Assembly: GCA_033816765.1 (NCBI GenBank)
Contig: CM066287.1
Span: forward strand, 558,001 to 622,000
Reading direction: 5' to 3'
DNA length: 64,000 nucleotides
Origin: Nothopassalora personata
Lineage: Eukaryota; Ascomycota; Dothideomycetes; Mycosphaerellales; Mycosphaerellaceae
The notes under the pieces: model-generated
Seen by the model: only the letters and a program-made list of their open reading frames with translations
What the model was told of the DNA's origin: nothing
Database searches by the model: none
In this document: piece after piece, positions 40,512-52,381 of the stretch
How positions within the stretch are numbered: the stretch's first letter is position 1
Layout of the letters: each line of letters opens with the position of its first letter
Position numbers and translations under genes: made by a program

Positions 40512-41743
40512 CCGGGGGAGGCTAGTTTTCCTTTCTGTTTTTCTTCTCTCTCTTCTTTCGATAACGCTCTTTGCACCCTTAGGTGCTTTGCGCCGATCCA
40601 AAGGCCATCTTTCCTAGCCTTAGTAGCTTCTTCGCTTGTTTTAAAGGCGAGTAGCATTGAACCTTGCATTTGGGATAGGCGCTTTTCTTCGCTCGTAAGC
40701 CAAAGAGGGGTATTTGCGAGGTTAAAGCCTTTGTTAAAGGCTACGAGCTCGGCGGCGACCTTCTGCGGTCCGTCCTCTTTAAAGGCAATAGGGTCGATTC
40801 CGTGCACAACTACTTTGTGCCAAGAGTTGTCTTCGAGGACTTGAAGGACAGGGACAATTGTCCTAAGGAGAGTAAGGTTCTTTTCGAGTATTTCCTTTGC
40901 TTTCTCGTCCCGTAGTGTTAGGACGAGGTTTCCTTTTTCCGAGAGGCGAGTTCCAAGGAGAATTGGGTGTCCGGGGTATAGGTTAGCTACCGAGAACGCC
41001 CGGTTCACCGTATCGCGAGTAGCGATTATGTCGAGAGGGGTAGTATTGTTTGCTATACCGAAGACGATCCGGCATCCGTTCCTCTTTCTATAGGCCTTCC
41101 TACTATCGGTCTTGGTTCCGTTTGTAGTAGTTTGACCTACCCTCGGTTGGGAGGAGGTTAGTGTCGGAGGGGTGGAGTTTTGGCGTAGTGTCGTAGTTTG
41201 GGTCCGGACGGCCGGGTCGCCTCCGGAGAGGATACTTGCGAAAGTTGGGTTTTGGCCCTTTTGGGTCCCGGTAGGGTTGTTCCTGTTGTCGATAAGCTTC
41301 GTAAGCTTAGCGACTGACCCTTCTAGGGCGTACACCTGCTTCTCAATCTTTGCTGTTGCCGTCGGGAGTGCCTTGTCTTCGCGGAAGGCCCTAAAGAGGC
41401 CTACAAGTTCGAGGACCTTGTCTTGCCTCTTTCGGTCGCCCTTTGCTAGAGCGGCGGCGTCGATTACCAATTGGTAGGCTTCGTTAAGCTTGGATTCGGC
41501 CTCTAAGGCGTTAGATTGGGACGTTCGTACTGCTTCGTAGCGCTTTAGCGGCGATGTATCCGATACGGTCTCGACAAACGGGCTTGGCCTTTTTGCACCG
41601 ACAACGGGGATAAATTTTCTTTGCATAATCTTGTTCGCTTCATTCGTGTTAAGAAAGATGCTCGAAAATTGCTGGGTTGGCGTAGAAGGGTCGGAGAGTT
41701 GGTCTTTGTCCCCTAGGGGATTAAAGATCGGTTCTTCGTCCAT
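40505..41743 (-). CDS. LINE ORF1: nucleic-acid-binding Gag-like protein
   Basis: 412 residues from the ATG at 41743 (MDEEPIFNPLGDKDQL). The N-terminal half is polar with a helical region (ALAKGDRKRQDKVLELVGLF). The C-terminal half (about 215-390) has the fold-like pattern of Tad ORF1 proteins: CRIVFGIANNTTPLDIIATR, HPILLGTRLSEKGNLVLTLR, NSWHKVVVHGIDPIAF and a basic end. No CCHC knuckle is present. The stop TAG overlaps the ORF2 start, suggesting ORF2 is made by termination-reinitiation. Confidence 0.88.
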   Translation of the reverse strand: MDEEPIFNPLGDKDQLSDPSTPTQQFSSIFLNTNEANKIMQRKFIPVVGAKRPSPFVETVSDTSPLKRYEAVRTSQSNALEAESKLNEAYQLVIDAAALAKGDRKRQDKVLELVGLFRAFREDKALPTATAKIEKQVYALEGSVAKLTKLIDNRNNPTGTQKGQNPTFASILSGGDPAVRTQTTTLRQNSTPPTLTSSQPRVGQTTTNGTKTDSRKAYRKRNGCRIVFGIANNTTPLDIIATRDTVNRAFSVANLYPGHPILLGTRLSEKGNLVLTLRDEKAKEILEKNLTLLRTIVPVLQVLEDNSWHKVVVHGIDPIAFKEDGPQKVAAELVAFNKGFNLANTPLWLTSEEKRLSQMQGSMLLAFKTSEEATKARKDGLWIGAKHLRVQRALSKEEREEKQKGKLASPGC

Positions 41744-41883
41744 TTCTCTTCCCTTAGGAAGTAACGTTGGAATTGAGTTGCAGGTTCGGCTTCGGGAGCG
41801 CTAAACCGGGAGGGGAAGTCGTCCGCAGCCGGGGCTAGAAAGACAGGAGAAGAGAACTTCAAACTGCTCCAAATTGAATGAGG

Positions 41884-43111
41884 TAGTTGTATGCCTAGGA
41901 AAAGGTTAGTATTGACAGTTTTGATAGAGTACTTCTTCTTTAGTCTAGCAATGAACTTATTAATCTTCTAATCACTATCGCTAAAGATCTAAAAGTCATC
42001 TATATATAGGAGAACTAAAAGATTCTCCCCCTAAAAAAGACATGCATTAGAATTAAGTCTCTTTAGGCCCAATTCTTCTAGAGCTTCCTTAGCATCATAG
42101 TACTAGAGGTTTGTAGCTTGTTTCAATCTATATAGTCCCTTCTTGATTTCTAGGACTTTGTTAGATGGATCTTTCTTAATAAGTTCTGCCCCTTCTAGTG
42201 GTTTAATATATAAAGGTCTGTCGATGTTAGGGTTTATAAATGCTGTTTTAACATTAATCTGTCTCCTCTTCTAGCTAAGAACTGTGCATAGGGCTAGGAG
42301 AATCCTACTTGTTAGTAGCCTTAGGGTTGGAGCAAAGGTTTTAATATAGTCTGTCCCTTACTTTTGAGTAAACCCCTTTGCTACCTATCTAGCTCTACGC
42401 TTCTTAATGGACCTATTAGGAAGATACTTATAGTGTAGGACCTATTTTCCTATAAGCAGTTTCCTACCCTTAGGGACTTTCTATAATAGGATCTATGTAA
42501 CACATTCTATGTCTTCTAAGGAGTTAAATCCCTTTCTAATTGCCCTAATCTATTTAGCTCTATTAGGTCTATTTAATGCTTCAGTTAGGGTAGCAGGATC
42601 TGCAAGCTTCCCCTTCTTTATATTATCTATAGCTATTATAGCGAATACTTTCTCAAGTTTGCTATAATTATAATAGGATCTATTCTATCTTGAACTTCTC
42701 CTAGTTGGCTTAGGATAGACCTTGGCTTATTTAGTCTTTATAGGCTTATAAGTCCTATCTCTCTTCCTCTTGCCAATATGTAGGGCAGGGTAGAATAGTG
42801 TTATAGCCTAGTTAGGGTCTTCTTACATAGCTAGGGCTATGTCTTCTTAGTGTAGCTCTTTAGACTGTAAAGTCTAAGGCTTATGCTCTATAGAGGATTG
42901 TTCCTAGAGCTAGGTGTGCTCTATAGAAGATTGTTCCTAGAGCTAGGTGTGCTCTATAGGAGACTGTTCCTAGAGCTAGGGGGATGTGTCTCTAAATAGT
43001 GGACGTGAATCTTCTGTCCTATGCTCCCCCTAAGACTAACCTTAGTTAGGGGAGTCTTGTTACGAAGCCCTTTGTGTTTTAGGTTAGTCACTATACTACA
43101 GTAGCTCCCCC
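41884..43111 (-). pseudogene. Copia-A copy 2 RT N-terminal part and linker, RIP-degraded
   Basis: The minus strand gives copia RT text: RRQINVKTAFINPNIDRPLY, YIKPLEGAE, KKGLYRLKQA, LEELGLKRLNSNACLF and LLVLLYIDDF, with stops mostly TAG/TAA. Upstream of it on the minus strand is the linker to integrase, with a tandem repeat at 42884-42981. Copia-B is inserted at 43112. Confidence 0.8.
42884..42981. repeat. 33-bp tandem repeat, three copies, in Copia-A pol
   Basis: A 33-bp unit starting TGCTCTATAGAGGATTG occurs at 42884, 42917 and 42950. Being a multiple of three, it would add 11-residue repeats to the polyprotein linker. Confidence 0.8.
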
Positions 43112-43360
43112 TATAAAGCGCTAGGATAATGCATAGATAGCAGGTTTTAAGGGTAACATAACCTAATTGAGTGTAGTAATTACTTGTCCTTAGGAAATGA
43201 GATTAGGCACCTAAATTACAGGGATTAAGGGCCTCTTATTAAAAGAAGACTTATATAAGCACCTTAAGGGTGCCACTACTAGTAATAAACATAGTTTCTC
43301 ATACCCTGATTTCTAGACTTAATACCCTAGTTCCAAACTTCTATCTCTACTAGTTTTACA
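43112..43360 (+). repeat. 5' LTR of Copia-B
   Basis: Begins TATAAAGCGC, from TGTAAAGCGC by a G-to-A change, and ends AGTTTTACA. The few differences from the 3' LTR are G/A and C/T. Confidence 0.9.
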
Positions 43361-43371
43361 GTTATAAGCCC
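43361..43371 (+). promoter_or_regulatory. Primer-binding site of Copia-B, half-tRNA type
   Basis: GTTATAAGCCC directly after the LTR is complementary to GGGCTTATAAC. This equals the anticodon stem-loop of initiator tRNA-Met (GGGCUCAUAAC) apart from one base, which a RIP change TpG to TpA would explain. Drosophila copia is known to be primed by a half-molecule of this tRNA. Confidence 0.5.
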
Positions 43372-43439
43372 GAGTTAAGCAACTTAGGGTCTCTATTCGG
43401 AATTGCACATATCTATTAGACCTAATCGAGGTACATAAT

Positions 43440-46400
43440 GGACCTTAGGCAATACCTTTAGGACTACCCGTCCGCTACGACAACAAAGGAACTAAACTGC
43501 TATAATCCTTCTATGTTTAATAACTTCTACCTTTAGACTTAGGCTAAAGTAGTTAGAATAGACTTATAGAAGTATATAGAAGGGAAGTTATAGGACGGTA
43601 CGATAACCTAGGAAATGGATCTCGATCCATTGCCTAAACCTTAGGAACCAGTTATAGGCCCTCTACTAAACCCTCCTACTAAAGACGATGATATAGCTGC
43701 ATAGACCCTATTTAGTAGAATTAGCACATCGTACAACCTCCGGTATGCGATGTACAGGGATTAGAAGAAAGAATACGAGGACTTTGTAACTCGTAAACGC
43801 TCCCTAAAATCCTACTTCGAGAGGACCATTCTATAAATGTACCTTAACGACCTTCTTAGCCGACTAGATACCCTCTCTACTTAGTAGACATACATTAAAG
43901 CCAAACTAGAGCCTAAGACTAAGAGTAGAAGGGTTATTCTTTAGAGCTAACATAATAAGCTTATAAAGGGACCTAAGAGTAAGAATATCGACTAATTTCT
44001 TATAAAGTAGCTCGAGCTTAACCGAAAGCTTAGATAGAGGGGCTATCTACTTACCCTATACATAAAAGATAACCTATGCCGCATAATTAAGGACACTATC
44101 GATGTAGCTAAAGGTAGAATCATTGCGGAATTGAGCAATAACCTTAAAGACGCTATTTAGAGGTATCTTAAGTTTACTAGAAGGAACCCTAGTAAGTATA
44201 AGGTAAATAGTAACATAAAGAAGAGCATCTCATTTACTACATTAGGGGATCAAAAGACCACTAGTCATCCCCTAGAAAAGATAACGAGGGATCGCCTAAG
44301 GCGAACATGTGCTAAAATAACTAGAAAACCTCCTAATAAAGCATGCCTATTCCTTAGAAAATGCAATATCGTTAATTATAACTTACGACTACCCTAGGAA
44401 AGCATAGACAATACCTAGAAAGGTTAGCTAAAGACCTACCGCAAGTATCTAAGGGACAATCCTTAATTCTACAAGCGCTAGGTAAGTAGATATAAGGATC
44501 CTAAGGCCCTTAAACTTATAAAGGATCTTTAGTCTAACTCTAATAAAGACTAAAGAATAGAGGGAACGGAATCGAGACCTAGAGGGTTATACGGACTACG
44601 CGCAATTAAGACCTAGGGAGTATACACCTCTAACAACTTATCGGAGGAGGACTCCTAGCTACTAGATAGGGGGTCTAACGTACACATAATCAATGAACCT
44701 ACGAAGGCCGAATTCACCCTAGAATCAATCCCTAAGGATACACTAGTCTACGCAGCGGCTACTACCCTTCGAGGAGTGGTTAAGGGTACCGCAAAGGTCC
44801 GTATTAAGTCACTAGATAGACACCTAGTCACCTTAAACCTTGAGAATACCCTCTACATTCTAGGATTTTACTATAATATCATCTTACTCCCTTAAATGCG
44901 AAAGAAAGGTCTATTCTTAGACGAGCGTATAGATATTTAGTATAATAGAAACAATGCTAGGGTAGTAAAGGTCTATAGATTAGGGGATCTACTATACCTA
45001 AATATAGATACTCTAGCAAAAGGAGACCCTATAACGATTACTAAGTAGCCTGTATCCGAAGATGGTACCCCACTTTTAGTTATAGAGGCTCTAAAATGAC
45101 AATTAAGGAGCGTAGTAATAGCTAGGAGCCGTATGCCCCTACCTACAGTACCGAGGACAATGAAGGACTACTATAAGGTCCTTAGACACCCTAGGCTAGA
45201 GCGTATAATGCACCTATAAGACGCAGTAAAGGGCATCAAGATTGTAGGATTAGAGAAACCACCTAAAACTAACGAGTGCGAATCTTATACCCTCTTAAAA
45301 GAACATAAGAGGATATCTCGAAGGTCTAGGATCAAGATACGACCTCCGTCGATACTTAAGGACATCTTAATTAACCTTATGGAATTCGATATAGGGTACA
45401 ATAGGGATCGATATACCTTCTATCCTAGCGATAAGGATATAGGACTTCAATTTAACTAGAATTTTCCTCGAAGAACCTAGGAGAACGTAATAGAGGCATA
45501 TCTAGAACTTATAAGGTTCATTCGATCCTTTAGAAGGTCACTTACCGTACTGTATTTAGACAACGACAAGGCCTACGGGGTAGTATTTAAGTCTTAGCTA
45601 CTAAGAGACGGGGTTACTTAGAAACTAACTGCCCCCTATATGCCCGCTTAGGACCTAGTAGAAATATCCGGAAAGCACTTAATTATTACTACTAGGGCAT
45701 TGACATTGTTAGCAGGCCTACCTTTAAACCTATAGCCTAAGATCGTCTTAATAGCTACTTACCTTATAAACAGAACACCATCTAAGAAGTTAGGCTAGAG
45801 GACCCCATTTAACGCAGCTACGGGCATTAAGCTAAGCCTTGCTTACATCTACAAAATAGGTTCTAGGGCATACGCTTATAAGACGAATAAGAAAGAACGC
45901 CTACGCGCCTACAAAATGGATTCTCGATGCTACATCGGTTACTTAATTAGATTTGAAGGTCACAACATCTACCGAATCTAGATACTATCCTATAGACAAG
46001 TTATAAGATCTAGGGATGTCACCTTTAATAAGAAGTTAAGGTACAAGGGCCTGTACGACGTTAACCTCGGACTAGCTATTTAAGACAACGAGAGACTTCT
46101 ATGTGTCGTAGAACCTCTAAGGCCAGCCTATAAGGGACAATTTAAGGAATTGCTATCAACAATTGACCTTTCGACTAACCCTTAAGCTTAGGGGGTAGGG
46201 GATAGCATACCTTAAGAAGAGGTAGATAAGGAAATCCTATATAATAATCCGATTGAAATAAGGGAATCGGAATTTAATCATTAATAGATACACCCCTAAA
46301 CTTTGCAACCAGATCCGCAAATAGGTCTAGAAACCCAACTCTAGCTATTTAGACCATTCGTTCCTCTAGGGGATATATATAAGTCAAGAGGATTAATTAG

Positions 46401-48180
46401 ACCTAGACCTAAAACTCTAGACTCTAAGGATACCTACGACACAATCTATTAGAATAAGAAACCGAGGTACGACGAAGAACGAGTACACTCGATTCTTGCT
46501 ATTAAGAGGATTAAAGTCTTAGCTACTCTCTCGAAGGGACCTTAAGAGAGTAATACCTTAACTATATCGTCTAAAACAACCGGAACAGGGAACACACTAC
46601 CCCCTAAACTGAAGCGATAGAAGGACCTTAACACACACCCTTATAGGGAAGCATTTAGGGCAGCAAGTGTTAAAGAATTTAAGAAGCAATTCACGATAAA
46701 CACCCTATCTTAGTGTAATAAGGTCGAAGTAGCAGGACACCCGATAACGTTAATGACTTAGGTATAGAAATACAAGCTCAACTAAAACGTAGAACTCCTA
46801 AAATGCAAGGCTCGAGTATGCGCTCGAGGCGATTAAAAGGACGCTATAGGGGAAACCTACGTAGCAACCCTTTATGTAAGACTCTTTAGGTATATGATAG
46901 CCCTAGTGGCCTATTTTAACCTTAAGACACTGTAGATAGACGCCGTAAACGCGTTTCTCAATGCCCCTATGCTATCGCTAGTATACATGTATGCCCCTAA
47001 AGGATTTAAGAAGGAAGGAAAACTTCTAAGGTGCTATAAAGCCCTTTACGGATTTAAGGAGTCCCCTCTACTATAGTATTTAGAGCTTAAAAACACCCTT
47101 AACGACCTCGGCCTATCTAAAGTTACGGACTGTCTCTTTATTAATAGGGAATTTTCAGCCCTAGTTTTCTTCTATGTAGATAATATATGCTTTACTTGGC
47201 CCTTAAAATCCAAATTAAGAGCTAAGGAGCTTATTTAAGGACTAACTAATAAATACGAGATAAAGGTAATAGGACCTATTAAATAGTTCTACGGGATTCA
47301 CATCACTCGCAATCGTTAATAGCGGATCCTTAAACTTAACTAGAAGGCCTATATCGAGAAGATTAGTTATCGCTACGGTATCTTAAGACCGGAGAAGAGG
47401 GTTAAAACTCCCCTACTAGGGGGATATGTCGGCCTTAGAAATAAACTTTAGGCTACTACGGAAGAGATTAACGTTTACAGGTCCCAAGTTAGATCGGTGA
47501 ACTTCGTAGTAGTGGAAACGCGCCCTAATATATCCTTTTTAGTCTCTCTTCTTTCTTAGTACCTAACTAACCCTATAAAGGAGGCTCTTAGGGTAGTGAG
47601 ACACTTAATTCAATACCTTCTCTACACTACGGATTATTCGATTAAGTACTACGGCCTACCTAAACCCTCGGACTTAACGCTACTAGAATTCTATAGGGCC
47701 TTAGATGCCTTATTTGCCGACGACAAGGAAACTCGTAGATTAAGTAAGGCCTTTGTCTTTTTCCTTTTTAAGGGGATCATCGACTAGAGAGTAGTTAAGT
47801 AGGGAATGGTCACGAAATCAAGCACTGAATTAGAGCTGTATACCCTTAGTCACGCCGCCTTAGAGGTCCTATAGTGGGATAGGCTTTTTAGTGCAGTTAC
47901 CCTTAAATTAGAGAATCGGATACTGCTATACTGTAATAACTAGTAGACCATAAGGATTGTTAAGACCCTAAATGGCAGAATTAATACTAAGATAAGGCAT
48001 GTAGACGTCTAACAATGCTAGCTTAGGGAACAGTACTAAGTAGGACGTCTTGAAATTAGCTAGATAAGGACATAGAACATGGCCGCGGACGGTCTAACTA
48101 AGGTCCTAACTCCTTAACAGCACTAGCGGTTTATTAATCACCTCAATTTAGGAGATTAGTAAACAGGCATACCCTCGCTT
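43440..48180 (+). pseudogene. Gag-Pol of Copia-B, RIP-degraded
   Basis: Traceable text in order: gag near 43440-44480 (YLNDLLSRLDTLST), protease near 44660 (LLDRGSNVHIINEP, from D-S-G), integrase zinc and core near 45160-46000 (MEFDIGYNRDRYTFY, LYLDNDKAYGVVFK), RT near 46670-47300 (YMYAPKGFKKEGK, KALYGFKESPLL, FYVDNICF with the second catalytic Asp now Asn) and RNase H near 47590-48180 (RHLIQYLLYTTDYSIKYYG, AADGLTKVLTP). One clean stretch, 47596-47787, keeps 63 open codons. No functional product is possible. Confidence 0.85.
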
Positions 48181-48562
48181 TAATAGCTAGGGGGTGCTAT
48201 CTTTACTTTACTTCTAAAATGAACACTCGCAATTCATTTAGCTAGGGGCTAAGGACACCCTACCTTTACAACTAGAGAGGACTAAAGGACTTCTAAGAAT
48301 AATATAAGGCGTATAACTCGCAGCAAAGCTTACCTAACGGTTACACGCACTTATAACGTAATAACCTTACATGCTTAGCGCGAATATAGCCTATATCTAA
48401 TTTCTTAATCCTTCTAGTAACCCTCTCTTTTACAATCCACTTCGCACCGCCGTTAATCTCCTCACTAGGTAGCCCCTCAGCTTAGTCAGTTACCCTTTAA
48501 CTACTATACTAGGGTACGACTACATCCTAGAACACTAGAACACAAGCATTAGAACCCTTAAA

Positions 48563-49390
48563 ATGGAGCCCATTTTAGAAGTTAAGACACCTACACCACT
48601 TAATTTAGGTCTAGTCGAGCCTAAGAACGCGCTATCTCTACTAACTACACCTAAAGAAGAACCCTCAAACCCTAGAAACAAGTCCTCTATGTCTATTAAA
48701 GAATTCTAATAACTCCTTAAGGCGAGCTAGGAGATAGGCTACGAGTCCGATACTAAGCCGTATAGTAGCCTAAGAAAGAAGTACGGGGTAAAGAAGACCC
48801 CTATAAAAGAGGTATTAGAGGAGAAGTAAAAGGCTTAGAATAAGGCGCATAAGGACTCTAAGTAGAAGAGCTAACTCCGAAACTACGTCTATAGGTCACT
48901 TAGGACCCTCGCTAAAGGACGAAAACCTTGCCTCCCTAAATTCAACCTTAGAGAGAAAAATAAGGCCTTTGAGCCTATCCTTAGACTCATTAAGCAATTC
49001 TTAGGCATCCGTAGCGACCTTAGTCACGATTCTAGGGTGGAAATTAACAAGCAGTCCCTAGATTAGTATAAGAGTACTACTCTAGGAAATGAGGATTATG
49101 TACCTACCTACAACATTAATGACCTCACTAAGCTACTTTAGGGTATTTAATAGAGCATAATTAAGTCTACTCTAAAGAAGGGAATAGCCTCTAAGAAGAG
49201 AGAGGTACCCTAAGACGAAGAAACTAATAAAGAGGAAACCCCGAAAAAGAAGATAAAGGGTACTAGTTCTAGTTAGGAGGGAGTTATCGAAGACCTTATC
49301 TATAAAGTTAAGGGTAATATAAATAAGGTCATAAAGGATATAAAGGTCCTTAGCACTAAGATCACTCTACTTAGTTCCTATGTAGAGTGA
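48563..49390 (+). pseudogene. Third sense ORF of Copia-B, between RNase H and 3' LTR
   Basis: From ATG 48563 to TGA 49390 is exactly 276 codons in one frame, interrupted only by TAA/TAG. The TGA abuts the polypurine tract. The product is hydrophilic: MEPILEVKTPTPLNLGLVEP, then a basic middle (GRKPCLPKFNLREKNKAFEP, LRLIKQFLGIRSDL), a Lys/Glu-rich segment (ETNKEETPKKKIKGTSSS) and an amphipathic heptad-like C-terminus (EDLIYKVKGNINKVIKDIKV). No membrane segment or zinc finger is seen, so it does not look like an envelope protein. Unknown function. Confidence 0.6.
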
Positions 49391-49397
49391 GGGGGTG

Positions 49398-49646
49398 TGT
49401 AAAGCGCTAGGATAATGCATGGATAGCAGGTTTTAAGGGTGATATAACCTAATTGAGTGTAGTAATTACTTGTCCTTAGGAAATGAGATTAGGCACCTAA
49501 ATTACAGGGATTAAGGGCCTCTTATTAAAAGAAGACTTATATAAGCACCTTAAGGGTGCCACTACTAGTAATAAACATGGTTTCTTATACCCTGATTTCT
49601 AGACTTAATACCCTAGTTCTAAACTTCCATCTCTACTAGTTTTACA
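49398..49646 (+). repeat. 3' LTR of Copia-B
   Basis: Runs TGTAAAGCGC to AGTTTTACA, keeps the original TG start, and is followed by CCCCC (49647-49651). Confidence 0.9.
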
Positions 49647-49651
49647 CCCCC

Positions 49652-52261
49652 TCTAGCTACATAGCTCCCCTTAAAGGTTCATAGGGTTGGTGACTCGCTT
49701 CTAGCTCGTGTAGCCCTTTATAAGGCATGTAAATACCTTTATAGTAAGGGTCCTTAGGGTTATTATAGGGATGTCTAAGGAAGGTAATCTCGTTATCTAG
49801 GATAGCATGCTCATTACTAGCAGCAAGCTAGGAGCTCTTAATAGTCTGCCCTGTCTACTCCCCCTAAGCGACCTACTTGCCTATGGGGATTTAGTATTAC
49901 GAGTTCTATAAGAAATCTTTATTAAAAGTTATATAGGGGGAATAGGTCATCTTATAGACCTATTTTCCTTTCTCCTACCATGGCTTCTACAGCAGGTAGT
50001 TAGTTGATAAACTACCCTAGAATCCTATATACTACTATATGTCCGCCCTTATAGAGAACTTTTTAGACTTAGTGTAATTGTCGTTATGTTTATATACTTT
50101 ACATCTAAACCTCCTTACATTCCTTAAGTCTATCTCTTTAACATTAATGCCTAGGTCCTTCTTAAAGTTAATCTATAGTACATTTTTTGTTGTTAAGTTA
50201 AAGAGGCGGTTCGTGATATAGCATGCAAAATCCATGGCCTAGGGCTAGAGGTTCTGTAGTAAGCTAGAGTCTATAAGCATAGCTCTAGCCTTGTTAATAA
50301 TAACTTTATTCGAAGCTTTAGCAATTCTATTCTACTTAGGTATGTATAGTGATGCAAAATCCCATCTAATTCCTTTATATTAGGTATATGTTCTAAGTTT
50401 AATGTTGTTAAATTCCCTACTACTATCTAAGAACTAGATCTTAGGTTTCTTCTTATAGTGGTTCTACATTATAGTAAGCTAAGTCTTAATTGCTATTAGA
50501 GCATCACTTTTCTTTAGAAGTGGTAAGTACTATCTTATCCTAGTTTTAGCACACGTAAGCATAAGGCAATATACGTAACTATTATAAGAGAGTAGAGTGA
50601 TTAGACTAACTAGGTTAGCATGGATTTTATCTAATGCCTCTAGTATAGGTCTCCTAGGGATTCTTAAAACAACTCTTTATAACCTTGTAAGCTTACAAGT
50701 CTTACAGTGCCCTAACTCTATAGTATTAATATCTTCTAGGCCCTTAACTGCTTCTTTTGTAGTATTAAGTAATATGCTCCTAATATGCCTAAGCCTTTAA
50801 TGCTATCTAACTATGTTAGTTCTTAGCTTAGCAAATATAAGAGTAGTAAGTCCTTTTAGTGCTAATCTGCCTTTATCCTTCCTAGAACCCCTCTTTACCC
50901 TAAGGTTCCTAAAGATAATAACATTTTTTATTATCTTAACTAAGCCTATAGGCTTGTCCTTCTAGAACAGCATTTTAGATAGTCTATCTAGGTAAACTCT
51001 ATGTTTCTTATATAGGAGTTCTATAGAGATTAGTGTTACATCTAACTCTAGTAAGTAAAGCATATTGCGAAGGAGGAGGGTAGTCTCTTAACTAAGATAG
51101 TTCTTTATAACCTACTCTAATTCTCCTTTAGTCGTAAGAGATCCTTGCCTAACGGCCTGTAAGAAGCATATAGGCCTTAGTCTTAGCCTAACATTCTAAA
51201 GGTCTATAAGATTATTATAGATATAGAAGGATGTGCCTATGTTATAGACTTTGTCTATTGATATTAGGTTTAATGCGGTAGCTGCTATCCTTCCTATGTA
51301 CACTAGTTATATAACTGCAATAGCTGCTCTAGACCTTACATATAGTTATCTCTAGTCCCTATTACTATTAGAGCTGTGCTCCTAATTAGATAATAAGTCT
51401 AACTAGTTATTAATTACTATAGCAATCCTCTTCCTAGGGGATTTGCTGCCCTTTACCTTCTTTGCCCTATCCTTTAGGGTGTCTTTACCCCTCTTAGACC
51501 TATTCCTAGGATTCTTCTCTAGATGCTGCTTATAGCAGTTCGCGTTAGTGTACTTATATAAGCACTATATGCACTGCTTATTATCATTCTTATATAAGAA
51601 TGCTCTAATAAAGCTATTGCTAGGCTTATAGGTAGTAGGTACTTGCTCCTTTCTAAGAGTTGTAAACATTCTCTCTAGGGTAGTTAATTCTAGGGGATTG
51701 TTATGTCTCTATGTCCTAAGCCATTCGACATAGTTTAGACCTTTAATAAAGTACAATCTATAGATGCCTTCTAGGAGGACAAAAAAAGATTTAAGCCCTA
51801 ACTTGTTATTAACTAGGGAAGATCTAATAAATTGCTCTATAGCAGTCTTATTATTATTCACCTATGATTAAAAGTCTTTATAGTACTTTAATGTATTAGG
51901 TCTTGCAGCATCTAGTTTAATGTGCCTAACTGCCTTTAGAGTGTTATATAGATCAATTATAATAACTAGCTTATATATTACTATAATCAAATTATACAAT
52001 TCCTTAGCTAACTTGTCTATATCTCTAAAGTTTAGCCTTAGGGTAGAATCCAATCTAGCTATAATAATGCTATATGCTTATATGTCCTCTTTCTTCTATC
52101 GCTTGTAGGCAGCTTTGTATCCCGTACTACTAGTGATGTCCTAAGGGGCTTTATTCTAGGCAGTCTTATCTTAGACATTCTTAGTTGCATCTTAGGGTTA
52201 ATTATAAGCTACCCTGTTTAGAGCGTACTTTAGGTTAACTTAGTCTAGATTATAGATCACG
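49652..52261 (-). pseudogene. Gag, protease and integrase of Copia-A copy 2, RIP-degraded
   Basis: On the minus strand: gag core near 52050-51870 (LNFRDIDKLAKELYNLIIVI, 61 open codons), a decayed zinc knuckle near 51570 (C-I-stop-C ... ANCYKQH), a basic linker, then integrase near 50800-50170 (GIRWDFASLYIPK, IAKASNKVIINKARAML, CYITNRLFNLTTKNVL). Stops are TAG/TAA throughout. The pogo element is inserted at 52264 within gag. Confidence 0.75.
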
Positions 52262-52263
52262 TA

Positions 52264-52333
52264 ACGTGCTTCACCACCGAGCGGGCCACACCACCGAGCG
52301 GGCCACTTTTGCCAAGAACTGTACCACTTCCAC
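52264..52333 (+). repeat. Left terminal inverted repeat of the pogo element
   Basis: 70 bp from ACGTGCTTC to CCACTTCCAC, with the 17-bp unit at 52273-52289 and 52290-52306. Confidence 0.95.
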
Positions 52334-52381
52334 TTTGATTGCGACGGTATCTTAACACGACGACATCCTACAGAATCGTTA

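Larger units (their letters stand above)
36653..41883 (-). mobile_element. Tad1-like non-LTR retrotransposon (LINE), full length, 5231 bp
   Basis: The minus-strand element is flanked by a 14-bp duplication TAGTTGTATGCCTA (36639-36652 and 41884-41897), which marks target-primed insertion. Two intact ORFs overlap by 7 nt. The 3' end carries a short CAAT-type tail (plus strand TTGATTGATTGATTG from 36653) instead of poly(A), a 3' untranslated region of about 600 bp and a hexanucleotide repeat. The long duplication and intact ORFs point to a recent, complete insertion. Confidence 0.93.
43112..49646 (+). mobile_element. Copia-B, RIP-degraded copia element (6535 bp)
   Basis: Two 249-bp LTRs (43112-43360 and 49398-49646) lie inside the target duplication CCCCC (43107-43111 and 49647-49651). 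Gag, protease, integrase, RT and RNase H follow in copia order, with many TAA/TAG, and then a third sense ORF before the polypurine tract GAGTGAGGGGG. The family differs from Copia-A in LTR and in the third ORF. Confidence 0.9.

Noticed and set aside
42840..42990. Tandem 33-bp repeat considered as a CRISPR-like array
   Set aside because: Units abut with no spacers, and the genome is eukaryotic.
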